Source: Levilactobacillus yonginensis
Lineage (GTDB): Bacteria; Bacillota; Bacilli; Lactobacillales; Lactobacillaceae
Reading direction: 5' to 3'
Assembly (NCBI RefSeq): GCF_964065165.1
Contig: NZ_OZ061549.1
Span: forward strand, 1 to 64,000
DNA length: 64,000 nt
Shown here: positions 1 through 8,156 of the stretch, in pieces
How the letters are laid out: every line of letters starts with the position of its first letter
Position numbering within the stretch: position 1 is the stretch's first letter
Notes under the pieces: model-generated
The model's input: only the letters and a program-made list of their open reading frames with translations
Told to the model about the DNA's origin: nothing
The model's database searches: none
Program-made: the position numbers and the translations under genes

Positions 1-27
1 GTGGCTCAAATGGAGTATCACCGTTAA
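1..27 (+). CDS. possible 3' end of an upstream gene
   Basis: Frame 1 is open from the window edge and ends at a TAA at 25-27, giving an eight-residue tail. It may be the C-terminus of a gene lying to the left. No product can be named. The 76 bases between it and the next gene hold a short inverted repeat (AGCGGG...CCCGCT, near 54-78) without a T-run, so it is not a convincing terminator. Confidence 0.25.
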   Translation: MAQMEYHR

Positions 28-103
28 CGACGTGCTTTACAGTTTACGGGTAGCGGGTAACCTCCGTTTCCCCGCTGATGAGCACTAGCAGAAAGGAAAC
101 AGT

Positions 104-1450
104 ATGTTAAAACAATTTGAGGCGCATTTTAAAGATTTAGGTTACAGCGAACCCACCGCCATCCAAACGGCTGTCTATGATTCAATGGTCGGGGATAAGA
201 ACGTGTTGGGGCTTGCGCCAACCGGATCAGGGAAGACGGTGGCGTTTACGTTACCAGCCCTGGCCAACCTGTTACCAGGAGATGGTATTCAGCTGATTGT
301 CTTAGAACCCTCGCAGGAGTTGGCCATTCAGACTAGTCGGGTGATTCGAGACTGGGCCAAATTGCTGGACTTGAAAGTCGCCGCTTTAACGGGTGGCGCT
401 AACGTAAAACGACAAACAGAACGATTGAAAAAGCGCCCAGAAATCGTGGTGGGGACACCAGGTCGGGTATTGAACCTGGTTAGCGACCGAAAACTGAAAC
501 TGCATCTGGTTTCACTTATGATTGTTGATGAAGCGGATGACCTGTTAACGGGTGATACGCTGGATACGGTCCGTTCAATTGCTCAGGCGGCGCCCGCGGA
601 CGTGCAACTCGGTTTCTTTTCCGCAACTGACACACCAATCCTACATGAGCTGGACCAGTGGTTTGGTCAGACCGTCGAACGAATCGACGTGCGGGATCAA
701 GATGATACACAGGGGCAAGTTCACCATGGTATGTTAGAAGTGGGAATGGGCAAGCGTGACCAGATGCTCAAGCGGCTGTTAGCGATGCCTAACTTTCGGG
801 CGTTAGTTTTCTTCAAACAGGCCAATACTTTACGAAAAACGGCAACTCGGTTTTATCATGACCACGTTTCTGCGGCCAGTCTGACGAGCGATTTACGGCA
901 GGTACAGCGGGAAAAAGCCTTACAAGACTTTCGACTGGGACACATCAAGTTGTTACTGACGACCGACGTAGCGGCACGGGGATTAGACATTCCGAAGTTG
1001 CCAGCTGTCATCAATTATGATCTGCCAACTTCGGTCAATGAATACGTTCACCGGGTCGGCCGGACCGGTCGGATGGGTGAACCAGGGCAAGTAATTAGCC
1101 TGGGGGATGATCATGATTTACGGGATTTAAAGAAACTTTTGAAGGAGACGGATTATGAGTTAGAACCCGTTTACTTCAGTGGACGGGCGTTGACCACTGA
1201 ACGCCCAGTGGCAACGGCCAAAACAGTGGAGAAAGCTCCGGTAACGGCAACGTCCACAGGTTCTAAGCAACAAACGATGGTTGAGGAGACGGTGGCAGAT
1301 TCGCAATCAGCTAAGCAGAAGCCACGTAAAGCCACCGTAGCCAAGGCAGAAACACCGAACCCAACTAAGAAAAAGAAACATAAGAACCGACATACTAAGA
1401 ACAAAGGGATGCGGAAAAAGTGGCGGGATCAAGATGCCCAAAATAAGTAG
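104..1450 (+). CDS. DEAD-box ATP-dependent RNA helicase
   Basis: This 448-residue protein carries the core of a DEAD-box RNA helicase, which unwinds or remodels RNA in the cytoplasm using ATP. Visible motifs are a Q-motif (Y..PTAIQ, about residues 14-21), Walker A APTGSGKT (38-45), the DEAD box at 142-145, SAT in motif III, and HRVGRTGR in the second RecA lobe. The last 80 or so residues are rich in Lys, Thr and Ala and end in a basic tail, as in the CshB-like helicases of Firmicutes that act in ribosome assembly or cold adaptation; that assignment is inference. The ATG is preceded by an AAAGGAA ribosome site. An intrinsic terminator follows directly, so the gene is probably the last or only one of its transcript. 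Confidence 0.9.
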   Translation: MLKQFEAHFKDLGYSEPTAIQTAVYDSMVGDKNVLGLAPTGSGKTVAFTLPALANLLPGDGIQLIVLEPSQELAIQTSRVIRDWAKLLDLKVAALTGGANVKRQTERLKKRPEIVVGTPGRVLNLVSDRKLKLHLVSLMIVDEADDLLTGDTLDTVRSIAQAAPADVQLGFFSATDTPILHELDQWFGQTVERIDVRDQDDTQGQVHHGMLEVGMGKRDQMLKRLLAMPNFRALVFFKQANTLRKTATRFYHDHVSAASLTSDLRQVQREKALQDFRLGHIKLLLTTDVAARGLDIPKLPAVINYDLPTSVNEYVHRVGRTGRMGEPGQVISLGDDHDLRDLKKLLKETDYELEPVYFSGRALTTERPVATAKTVEKAPVTATSTGSKQQTMVEETVADSQSAKQKPRKATVAKAETPNPTKKKKHKNRHTKNKGMRKKWRDQDAQNK

Positions 1451-1463
1451 TCCTTTACAATTA

Positions 1464-1498
1464 AAAAGATCCGTGTCAGAATAAATTACGGATCTTTT
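1464..1498 (+). terminator. intrinsic terminator after the helicase gene
   Basis: The inverted repeat AAAAGATCCGT / ACGGATCTTTT ends in a T-run. It sits 14 bases after the helicase stop and just before the tRNA-Arg gene. Confidence 0.85.
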
Positions 1499-1500
1499 AT

Positions 1501-1573
1501 GGCCCTATAGCACAACTGGATAGGGCACTCGCCTCCTAAGCGAATGATCCCGGTTCGAGTCCGGGTGGGGCCA
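1501..1573 (+). tRNA. tRNA-Arg (CCT)
   Basis: A full cloverleaf can be drawn. The acceptor is GGCCCTA with TGGGGCC and discriminator A, the anticodon loop is CTCCTAA (anticodon CCT), and the T arm is CCCGG-TTCGAGT-CCGGG. It reads AGG codons. The gene stands alone rather than in a tRNA cluster. The 3' CCA is not clearly encoded. Confidence 0.93.
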
Positions 1574-1637
1574 TTATCAGCGTGTGACTGCGGGTCGTTA
1601 GCTGGTTCCGCTTAGCGTCACAAGTGCACGTTTTAGC

Positions 1638-1671
1638 AACGGTCACGGGAAAAATTCCCTGGCCGTTTTTT
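1638..1671 (+). terminator. intrinsic terminator after tRNA-Arg
   Basis: The hairpin AACGGTCACGGGA...TTCCCTGGCCGTT is followed by T6. It terminates the tRNA-Arg transcript. Confidence 0.8.
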
Positions 1672-1903
1672 GTATACCACCAATTAACAACCCTACCACC
1701 GGTTTACCAACATAATAAGTTGAAACCTATTGTGAGATTATTATTAATAGGAAGAGTTTCACCAAATAGGTGGTCCACGGAAGATTGAGGACGGTCTGAG
1801 ATTGCTGCTTACTAGGTATTTTCATCATAAATTCAACCGCTCACAAGAGTAACTTGGCAAGTCCGCTAATCTCCCGTATCCTAGAATTAAAGGAGGGGAG
1901 CTA
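1672..1903 (+). other. intergenic leader with a hairpin, function unknown
   Basis: This spacer precedes the small membrane gene at 1904. It contains a long imperfect inverted repeat near 1722-1760 (GAAACCTATT ... AATAGGAAGAGTTTC) that could fold in RNA. No known riboswitch or T-box signature was recognised. Confidence 0.3.
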
Positions 1904-2167
1904 ATGTTTCGAAGATCGATGCGGGATGTTTGGGGGTTATTTGGTTTAGGTATCGGACTTGAAATTGTCTTTTTACCGCTAACATTCTTATTTCACCGTA
2001 AGATTCAGGCCTGGGAGTTGTTCAAAGTTTGGTGGCAAGGGCCAGATAAGCTGGCAACGTTGGCCCTGATAGTGGCAGTTATTTTGGGATGCTGGCTAGT
2101 CACCACATTGGTAATTTATGGTTTTCGTTGGTTGAATGCTAAGTTACGTGAACATGATGTTTACTAA
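1904..2167 (+). CDS. small two-helix membrane protein of unknown function
   Basis: This 87-residue protein has two hydrophobic segments (about residues 10-29 and 50-73) separated by a charged loop, and ends in a basic, polar tail. It has no recognised domain and would lie in the cytoplasmic membrane. The start is supported by a very strong AAGGAGGGGAG site a few bases upstream. It appears to be a single-gene unit, and no function is proposed. Confidence 0.7.
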   Translation: MFRRSMRDVWGLFGLGIGLEIVFLPLTFLFHRKIQAWELFKVWWQGPDKLATLALIVAVILGCWLVTTLVIYGFRWLNAKLREHDVY

Positions 2168-2598
2168 CCAATATCGGTACTGTTAATTAGTTTAAGTTGG
2201 TCGCACGCCAGAGGTCAGGGAGTTTGGTGAATATGGTAATCGCTGCAGGTCCTATGAACGTAGTTTTAAGAATAACTCATGATAGCCTTTTTAGGCATCC
2301 TTAGACCGCCATGAATTATGGTGTGAGCTGAGGGGCGATCGCTATAGGTGTAGGTGCATCAGTCTACTTAATCAGTACTTTTTTACTGGCTTAGTAGAAG
2401 ATCAGGCTTGTAGACTCGGACTTTTCAAGGCTTCAAGTTAGGTCCGTGCCGTTCTAGCCCGTAGCAGGCGGCTGGTAAGGCGGGAAGGTCTGCGAATATT
2501 GGTTTACTGGGCTTTAAAAGCTTTCAACTGTTCAGACTCCCCATGGGGATAGTTTTCATCTATAATGGGGGTAGTCAAACAAGGAGGATGATTTTTCG
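2168..2598. repeat. non-coding spacer with a probable degenerate intergenic repeat
   Basis: No credible gene was found here. The segment near 2440-2495 (GCTTCAAGTT...GCAGGCGGCTGGTAAGGCGG) resembles the reverse complement of a stretch near 25930-25995. A second piece near 2200-2225 resembles the reverse complement of about 26070-26100. This suggests both spacers carry the same decayed repeat. The stretch ends with the promoter of the next gene. Confidence 0.4.
2561..2566 (+). promoter_or_regulatory. -10 box of the universal stress protein gene
   Basis: A perfect TATAAT lies 33 bases upstream of the start codon. No good -35 is seen at 16-18 bases, so either an activator or a weak upstream element may be used. 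Confidence 0.55.
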
Positions 2599-3051
2599 AT
2601 GGATAACGTTGAATCAATGAACCCTAAGAAATTTACACGCATCTTGGTGGGGGTCGATGACTCACCTGACGCGCAGTTGGCTTTCCGGTATGCAATGAAC
2701 CGAGCCAAGTTTGATGACGCTGAACTGGTCATTTGTTCTGTGTTGGAATCGGATAACATGAATATCTACCAGGCGTTGAGTAAGGATTACGTCCACGGTC
2801 AACGTTCGGACTTACAAAAACATTTACAACAGTATCAAAAATTGGCGGAGCGCTTCGGTATCACCAAGGTGAAGTTTGTCATCGGTGAAGGGGACCCCGG
2901 CGAGACTATTGTTAAAAAGATTATTCCAGAGGTTCAACCGGACCTGTTAGTCATCGGGTCGCTGTCTCAATCCGGTGTTCGCAAATACTTTGGGAGTCAG
3001 GCAGCTTACATGGCAAAATATTCTCCAATCTCTGTGATGATTGTCAGATAG
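2599..3051 (+). CDS. universal stress protein, UspA family
   Basis: This 150-residue single-domain protein begins its fold with RILVGVDDSPDAQLAF (strand 1 and the Asp that binds adenine nucleotides in this family). It ends with VIGSLSQSG followed by a helix and SVMIV, the usual C-terminal Usp layout. The phosphate-binding loop is a variant of the G..G-9-GS pattern: the first Gly and the later GS are present, but the second Gly is shifted. ATP binding is therefore likely but not certain. The protein would be cytoplasmic and linked to stress or growth arrest. A strong GGAGG site supports the start. It is a single-gene unit. Confidence 0.88.
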   Translation: MDNVESMNPKKFTRILVGVDDSPDAQLAFRYAMNRAKFDDAELVICSVLESDNMNIYQALSKDYVHGQRSDLQKHLQQYQKLAERFGITKVKFVIGEGDPGETIVKKIIPEVQPDLLVIGSLSQSGVRKYFGSQAAYMAKYSPISVMIVR

Positions 3052-3067
3052 CGTTTTCACGACTGTT

Positions 3068-3133
3068 TTCACGCGTGAATTGTAAATAACATTCAATTGC
3101 CCCCTTGCAAGTTGAAAATATTTTTCATACAAT
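3068..3133 (+). promoter_or_regulatory. gntP promoter with palindromic operator candidates
   Basis: The promoter TTGCAA (3105-3110), 17-base spacer, TACAAT (3128-3133) is well formed. A 12-base perfect palindrome TTCACGCGTGAA lies at 3068-3079. An inverted repeat TTCAATTGC / GCAAGTTGAA spans 3092-3116 and covers the -35 box. Either could be a repressor site; the regulator is not visible in the window. Confidence 0.6.
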
Positions 3134-3209
3134 GGTTCTTATGCGAAAGAGTTGAAGCGACTGCGGCAGGTCGTTCATCAGAATTAAGCATAAGAAAAGA
3201 GAGAGAAAA

Positions 3210-4565
3210 ATGCAGTTCGTGATTTTGTTATTGGGTATTTTACTGTTACTCTTCTTGATTATTCGAGTAAAGTTAAACACCTTCGTATCACTGATCGTTA
3301 CCTCAATTTTGGTAGCGCTTGGATTAGGCATGAATCCCGCAAATATTGCGGAGTCAATCAAAAACGGTATTGGGAGCTCCATGGGCGAACTGATTATCGT
3401 TTTTGGTTTTGGTGCCATGATTGGTCGGTTGGTGTCCGATGCTGGTGGATCCTACCGGATTGCCCGGACACTGATTAAGATTTTTGGGAAGCGACGTCTT
3501 CAGGTTGCCATCGTAGTAGCTTCCTTTCTAATTGGGATTTCCCTATTGTTTGAAGTGGGGCTGGTACTGGTTACGCCAATCGTCTTCGCGGTTGCGCTAG
3601 AGGCCGATGTGCCGTTCCTCTACCTAGGAATTTCAATGGCCGCTGCACTGTCAGCCACACAAGGATTCTTACCACCACAACCGTCACCAACTGCTGTTGC
3701 AACCGCTTTGGGTGCTAACGTTGGTGAAATGTTGATGGTCGGAATCATTGTGGCGATTCCGTGTGTCATTGTCGCTGGTCCTATCTGGACACGCGTCATT
3801 CGTCGGTTCAATCCCGGTTTGTTCGTCGTCAAAAAGTCCTTACCCGCCTTTGGTGAAGTGAAGGAATTTGATTTGAAGGAAACGCCAGGCTTTGGTCTGT
3901 CCGTCTTCACGTCACTGTTCCCAGTTGTCTTCATGATTTTGGCAACGATTTATCAAATGACAGTTAACGGAGGGACTGCTCCAAAAAATCCGCATGGTCT
4001 AGACGCTGTCATCACAATGCTGGGGAATCCAGTGATCGCCATGGTGATTGCTTTGCTGTTTGCCATCTGGTCCATGGGTTTCCATCGTGGTCGTACCATG
4101 AAAGAAATCAGTGGAACGCTGGAAGATGCCATTAAGTCGATTGCTATGTTACTGATGGTTATTGCCGGTGGGTCTGCCTTTAAGCAAGTCTTGATCGACG
4201 GTGGCGTGGGGAAGGCCGTGCAACAGTTGATGATGCACTCTAGTTTCTCACCGATCCTGTTAGCTTGGTTAATTACCGTCATCTTACGGATCTCACTGGG
4301 TTCAGCCACGGTATCTGGGATGACTGCTTCTGGGTTGATCACACCACTGATGCACACATTAGGTGCTGACCCCGTCATGATTGCTTTAGCAATTGGGGCC
4401 GGTTCATTAGCTGCTTCTCACGTGAACGATGCCGGTTTCTGGATGTTCTCTGAGTACTTTGACCTGAGCGTTAAGCAAACATTCCAGGTTTGGACAACTT
4501 TGGAAACGGTCATCTCAGTGGTCGGACTGTTGATGGTCTTACTGATGAACCTCATTATTCACTAA
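3210..4565 (+). CDS. GntP-family permease (gluconate:H+ symporter type)
   Basis: The 451-residue protein is a polytopic membrane protein with about twelve hydrophobic segments and the GntP-family look. This includes an N-terminal pair of helices, a LPPQPSPTAVA loop near residue 150-160, and a conserved AAGSLAASHVNDAGFWMFSEYF block near residue 395-415. Members import gluconate or related sugar acids with protons. The substrate here is unknown because no gluconate kinase or GntR gene is adjacent. The gene is preceded by a good promoter with palindromes and followed by a terminator, so it is monocistronic and probably regulated. Confidence 0.88.
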   Translation: MQFVILLLGILLLLFLIIRVKLNTFVSLIVTSILVALGLGMNPANIAESIKNGIGSSMGELIIVFGFGAMIGRLVSDAGGSYRIARTLIKIFGKRRLQVAIVVASFLIGISLLFEVGLVLVTPIVFAVALEADVPFLYLGISMAAALSATQGFLPPQPSPTAVATALGANVGEMLMVGIIVAIPCVIVAGPIWTRVIRRFNPGLFVVKKSLPAFGEVKEFDLKETPGFGLSVFTSLFPVVFMILATIYQMTVNGGTAPKNPHGLDAVITMLGNPVIAMVIALLFAIWSMGFHRGRTMKEISGTLEDAIKSIAMLLMVIAGGSAFKQVLIDGGVGKAVQQLMMHSSFSPILLAWLITVILRISLGSATVSGMTASGLITPLMHTLGADPVMIALAIGAGSLAASHVNDAGFWMFSEYFDLSVKQTFQVWTTLETVISVVGLLMVLLMNLIIH

Positions 4566-4582
4566 ATCATTTAAACTTTGGG

Positions 4583-4610
4583 TTCGGGACAATTGTCTCG
4601 GACTTTTTTT
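4583..4610 (+). terminator. intrinsic terminator after gntP-type gene
   Basis: The hairpin CGGGACAATTGTCTCG is followed by GAC and T7, 17 bases after the stop codon. Confidence 0.8.
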
Positions 4611-4703
4611 ATTACCGTATGTGTCAGAACATGGTCGGGCAAAGCTGGCTACCTGCTGTCACATGTTGCAGTAACGTAAGATTATTTGAAACTATTTGGG
4701 AGC

Positions 4704-4744
4704 AAAAGAAAAGGGCCCGCAACGCTCTGTGAGCATTTGGGTCC
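4704..4744 (-). terminator. intrinsic terminator after the GT2 gene
   Basis: On the minus strand, GGACCC and GGGCCC form a stem with one mismatch around an inner GCTC/GAGC helix, followed by TTTTCTTTT. It faces the terminator of the convergent permease gene. Confidence 0.65.
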
Positions 4745-4753
4745 AAATGAGTC

Positions 4754-5695
4754 TTATTTTTCTTCGCGAACAATGTACTGTGGGCGGTGTTTCGTTTCTA
4801 GGTAAATCTTACTGATATACTGGCCTAATATCCCTAGACAGAATAATTGGATTCCACCAACTAATAAGAGGATAACGACGAGTGATGGCCAGCCTGCGAC
4901 CGAACCCCCAACGGTGAGGGCCCGAACAATGACAAAAATTAAGCCGATGATCGACAAGATAAATGAAATACTGCCGACCCAGGTGGCCAAGCGCAGGGGA
5001 GCATTGGAAAAATCAATGATTCCTTCGATTGAGTATGAGAATAATTGCTTTAAACTCCAGTGGGTAGTCCCCGCGGCACGTGGTTGGCTTTCATAAGCCA
5101 GGTAGGTCGTCTTGTAGCCGACCCAACTGAAGATTCCCTTGGAAAATCGATTGAATTCGGGCAATGAGAGCACGGTATCAACAAATTGGCGGGTCATCAA
5201 GCGGTAGTCCCGGGCGTTGGGTTCAATCCGCACGTCCGAAATCTTGTTGATGACGCTGTAGAAACTCGTTGACAGGAAGGCCCGCAACTTGCTTTGACCA
5301 CGACGTTCCTTCTGAATGGTCCCAACACAGTCATACCCATCGTTTTCAATTAACGCGAGCATTTTTGGCAATAACTCAGGTGGATCTTGTAAGTCGACGT
5401 CCATGACTGCCACCACGTCCCCGGTCGTGGCTTGAAGTCCGGCAGCGAGAGCCGACTCTTTCCCAAAGTTGCGGGAGAACGATCGAAAATGAACCGTCTC
5501 AGGATACTTTTGGTGTAACTCTTTCATTTCGTTTAAGGTGTGGTCACTCGACCCATCATCCACAAAAATGTATTCCGGCGTTACCGTCGGTGTAGGGGTG
5601 TTCATTGAATCGATCACCTTGCTAACGGTTCGGTAAAATAAGGGAATTGACTCCTCCTCGTTATAGCAAGGAACGACCAGACTAAGCTTTTTCAT
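4754..5695 (-). CDS. GT2 glycosyltransferase, bactoprenol-glucosyltransferase type
   Basis: This 313-residue protein has a family-2 glycosyltransferase domain (LVVPCYNEEES near the N-terminus, VDDGSSDHT, and the DVDLQDPPE metal-binding block). Two C-terminal transmembrane helices follow (about 230-300). This is the layout of GtrB/YkcC-like enzymes that load a sugar onto undecaprenyl phosphate at the cytoplasmic face of the membrane. Such sugars decorate teichoic acids or other wall polymers; the exact sugar is unknown. The open frame extends 18 bases further upstream to a GTG. The ATG at 5695 is preferred because the AAAGGA site lies nine bases before it and would fall inside the longer version. 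No partner flippase is adjacent. Confidence 0.85.
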   Translation of the reverse strand: MKKLSLVVPCYNEEESIPLFYRTVSKVIDSMNTPTPTVTPEYIFVDDGSSDHTLNEMKELHQKYPETVHFRSFSRNFGKESALAAGLQATTGDVVAVMDVDLQDPPELLPKMLALIENDGYDCVGTIQKERRGQSKLRAFLSTSFYSVINKISDVRIEPNARDYRLMTRQFVDTVLSLPEFNRFSKGIFSWVGYKTTYLAYESQPRAAGTTHWSLKQLFSYSIEGIIDFSNAPLRLATWVGSISFILSIIGLIFVIVRALTVGGSVAGWPSLVVILLLVGGIQLFCLGILGQYISKIYLETKHRPQYIVREEK

Positions 5696-6111
5696 CACAG
5701 ACATTCCTTTCACACAACGTTACTATCTTACCTCAATTATTGGGGGCTTACCATGACAATTCCTTTAAATTTATGCGACGATTAATCACATGCTCAATTG
5801 GCTGAAAGGGTTGATACCAGTAGCGACGGTCGTGTAAGCGGGAACGTCTTACCTGACAACCGTGAATAAAAATCCAGACTTTGTAATTGGCGCGGAATTA
5901 AAGCGATTGCGAAGTTGATGGTTTTATGGTTTCAAATTCGAGTGAGAAGTCAGTTCGGTAGCCGAAACGCCTCCGTGACAGGTTTCATCCCTGGCCGCCG
6001 TATCGCAATCGGCTTAAATCATAGGCCCTTAGAGTTGAAGCTAAAAATTTTCCCTCAGTTTAGCACATTTGCCAGCAAAATTCGTATTTAATATCATGAA
6101 GGCAGGGGTTC
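5696..6111. repeat. divergent intergenic region with possible dispersed repeat
   Basis: This non-coding stretch separates the leftward GT2 gene from rightward wecB and must hold both promoters. The piece at about 5930-5990 (GTTTCAAATTCGAGTGAGAA...) resembles about 26012-26075 (GCTTCAAATCGAGCGAGAAG...), pointing to a shared degenerate repeat. Nothing else was recognised. Confidence 0.4.
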
Positions 6112-6120
6112 TGCTATAAT
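6112..6120 (+). promoter_or_regulatory. extended -10 promoter of the wecB operon
   Basis: TGCTATAAT is an extended -10 box 32 bases before the GTG start of wecB. The upstream sequence has no strong -35, which fits the extended -10 class. Confidence 0.6.
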
Positions 6121-6151
6121 TGACCTAATCAACACCACTGGAGGAAGAATT

Positions 6152-7285
6152 GTGACGAAACCAATTAAAGTTATGACGGTGTTTGGTACCCGTCCGGAAG
6201 CCATTAAGATGGCACCAATCATCCTAGAAATGCAACAACGTCCCGCCGAGTTCACCCCGATTACGGCCGTTACGGCGCAACACCGGGAGATGCTGGACCA
6301 GGTGCTTGATATCTTTAAAATTAAACCAGATTATGATTTAAATATCATGCGGCCTAAGCAGTCGTTGAGTCAGATCACGACGCGGGTGCTGACTAAACTT
6401 GATGCGGTCATTGAAGATGCACAACCAGATATCGTTTTGGTCCATGGGGACACGACAACGACCTTTGCAGCCAGCGTTAGTGCCTTTTACCACCAAACCA
6501 TGTTAGGCCACGTTGAGGCGGGGTTACGGACTTGGGATAAGTACTCACCGTATCCGGAGGAAATGAATCGGCAACTGACGGATGTATTAAGTGATCTGTA
6601 TTTTGCACCAACTCAGCTGTCCCGGCAGAACTTATTAAAGCAAGCGCACGCTGACAATCATATCTTTGTCACGGGGAATACTGCTATTGACGCTCTCAAA
6701 CAGACGGTTGATGCGGATTATCATCACGCCGTGTTAGATCAAGTTGACCCTAACCGTCGACTGATTCTATTGACGATGCATCGGCGGGAAAATCAAGGGG
6801 CACCTATGCACGCGGTGTTAAAGGCTGTTCGCCGCGTGGTTGAGGCTCATCCTGACGTTGAAGTGATTTATCCAGTTCATTTGAGTCCTGCCGTTCAGAG
6901 TGTGGCTCACCAGGAGCTAGATGGGATGGACCGGATTCATTTGATCGATCCGTTGGACGTTATTGATTTCCACAACATTGCCGCACGGAGTTTCCTGATT
7001 ATGACGGATTCAGGTGGGGTTCAAGAAGAAGCTCCCTCGTTGAACAAACCGGTATTGGTCCTTAGGGACAGTACGGAACGGCCAGAGGGTGTTGAAAATG
7101 GGACATTGAAGTTGGTAGGCACCGACCCAGAACGGGTCACAACAGCTATGGAAAGCTTGTTGTCCGACCAAGCAGCTTATGATCGCATGGCTCAAGCCGA
7201 GAATCCTTACGGTGATGGTCACGCTTCAGAACGAATTTTGACAGCTATCCAAGCTGCCATCAATGGAGGCAATGCGAATGGCTGA
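6152..7285 (+). CDS. wecB: UDP-N-acetylglucosamine 2-epimerase (non-hydrolysing)
   Basis: The 377-residue protein matches the non-hydrolysing epimerase family throughout: VFGTRPEAIKMAP at the N-terminus, HGDTTTTFA, GHVEAGLRT near the middle, TMHRRENQG, and SGGVQEEAPSL in the nucleotide-binding C-terminal half. The enzyme interconverts UDP-GlcNAc and UDP-ManNAc in the cytoplasm. UDP-ManNAc feeds the linkage unit of wall teichoic acid, consistent with tagD and tagF in this window. The start is GTG, supported by a GGAGG site. The gene overlaps the next one slightly, so the two are probably co-transcribed. Confidence 0.95.
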   Translation: MTKPIKVMTVFGTRPEAIKMAPIILEMQQRPAEFTPITAVTAQHREMLDQVLDIFKIKPDYDLNIMRPKQSLSQITTRVLTKLDAVIEDAQPDIVLVHGDTTTTFAASVSAFYHQTMLGHVEAGLRTWDKYSPYPEEMNRQLTDVLSDLYFAPTQLSRQNLLKQAHADNHIFVTGNTAIDALKQTVDADYHHAVLDQVDPNRRLILLTMHRRENQGAPMHAVLKAVRRVVEAHPDVEVIYPVHLSPAVQSVAHQELDGMDRIHLIDPLDVIDFHNIAARSFLIMTDSGGVQEEAPSLNKPVLVLRDSTERPEGVENGTLKLVGTDPERVTTAMESLLSDQAAYDRMAQAENPYGDGHASERILTAIQAAINGGNANG

Positions 7286-8135
7286 GACGGCGTATGACCG
7301 GGCCGAGATTAAGACCACTGAGCAATTATCTGAAATTATGCGGGATATTCACCAAGCCGCAAAGAAAAAGAATGAACGCTTTGACTACAAAATTTTAAGA
7401 AACGTTCACTTTGCCAATAAGGTCAAAAATCCTGTGACGCAGGAAATGAACGAGGGTGATTCCTGGCGGGTCATGCAGATCGATAATCTGTTGGTGACGT
7501 CATTTGGGGTCATTAACGTGGAGAGTAAGTATTGGCGGGGCATGATTTTCCATGACTTGTCGGAAGAAATCTTTTCGTCCAGTCTGGATGATTTTTCAGC
7601 GGTCAATTTATCCAGTCGAGAAAAAGAAAAAGAGACAACGAAGATGCTGACTGGACGGCTCGACCGATTCTTCTTGCCCAACTTATCGGAAGAAAATGAA
7701 TCTCTGACTCAGGGCTACACGATGAGTTTGGAGCAGGAAGGACGAGGGCAGCGTTCCATTACGTTGCACACGGGGATCAGTAACCCGGCGACCCAGTCGG
7801 AGCTTTCTTCGAAGCTGTTGGTGCGCTACATTAACAGTGAAATCACGATGCATAAGAAATTAGAAAATAAGAATGAACGAATTATCGACTTTGTTAAGCC
7901 ATTAGTCTATTACAACTACTACGATCGGTATGATCACAGCAATTCACTGGTCGTCGGCAATAAGACAAAGCTGAATCCTAATGATGCGTATAATTGTACG
8001 GCCGTCGGTAACTATCAAGACCTGGCGACTTTCATTGAGTCGTTCCGGCAGGCAAAGCGGGTCCGCTTTAGTCGCAAGACGCTGGAAAAAATGATCAGCA
8101 CACTTAAGTTCGCTGAGGATTATGGGTCGTTCTAA
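7278..8135 (+). CDS. NERD-domain (nuclease-related) protein
   Basis: This 285-residue protein overlaps the end of wecB by eight bases. The start at 7278 is chosen because GGAGG (7265-7269) sits eight bases upstream; a longer version would start at 7263. Residues 35-85 read like a NERD domain: YKILRNVHF, then IDNLLVTSFGVINVESKYWRG. This follows the D...GV.V.E.K.W.G pattern of endonuclease-like folds. NERD proteins are suspected nucleases, but their roles are mostly unknown. The rest is not recognised. It is coupled to an envelope sugar gene and followed by a YihY membrane protein, which does not explain its role. Confidence 0.65.
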   Translation: MAETAYDRAEIKTTEQLSEIMRDIHQAAKKKNERFDYKILRNVHFANKVKNPVTQEMNEGDSWRVMQIDNLLVTSFGVINVESKYWRGMIFHDLSEEIFSSSLDDFSAVNLSSREKEKETTKMLTGRLDRFFLPNLSEENESLTQGYTMSLEQEGRGQRSITLHTGISNPATQSELSSKLLVRYINSEITMHKKLENKNERIIDFVKPLVYYNYYDRYDHSNSLVVGNKTKLNPNDAYNCTAVGNYQDLATFIESFRQAKRVRFSRKTLEKMISTLKFAEDYGSF

Positions 8136-8156
8136 AGCGAAAGGGGGCTGAACACA

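Noticed and set aside
1574..1903. T-box riboswitch before the small membrane gene
   Set aside because: No T-box sequence or terminator/antiterminator pair was found.
4490..4732. 80-codon frame across the end of the gntP-type gene
   Set aside because: It lies in another frame of a real gene and crosses its terminator.
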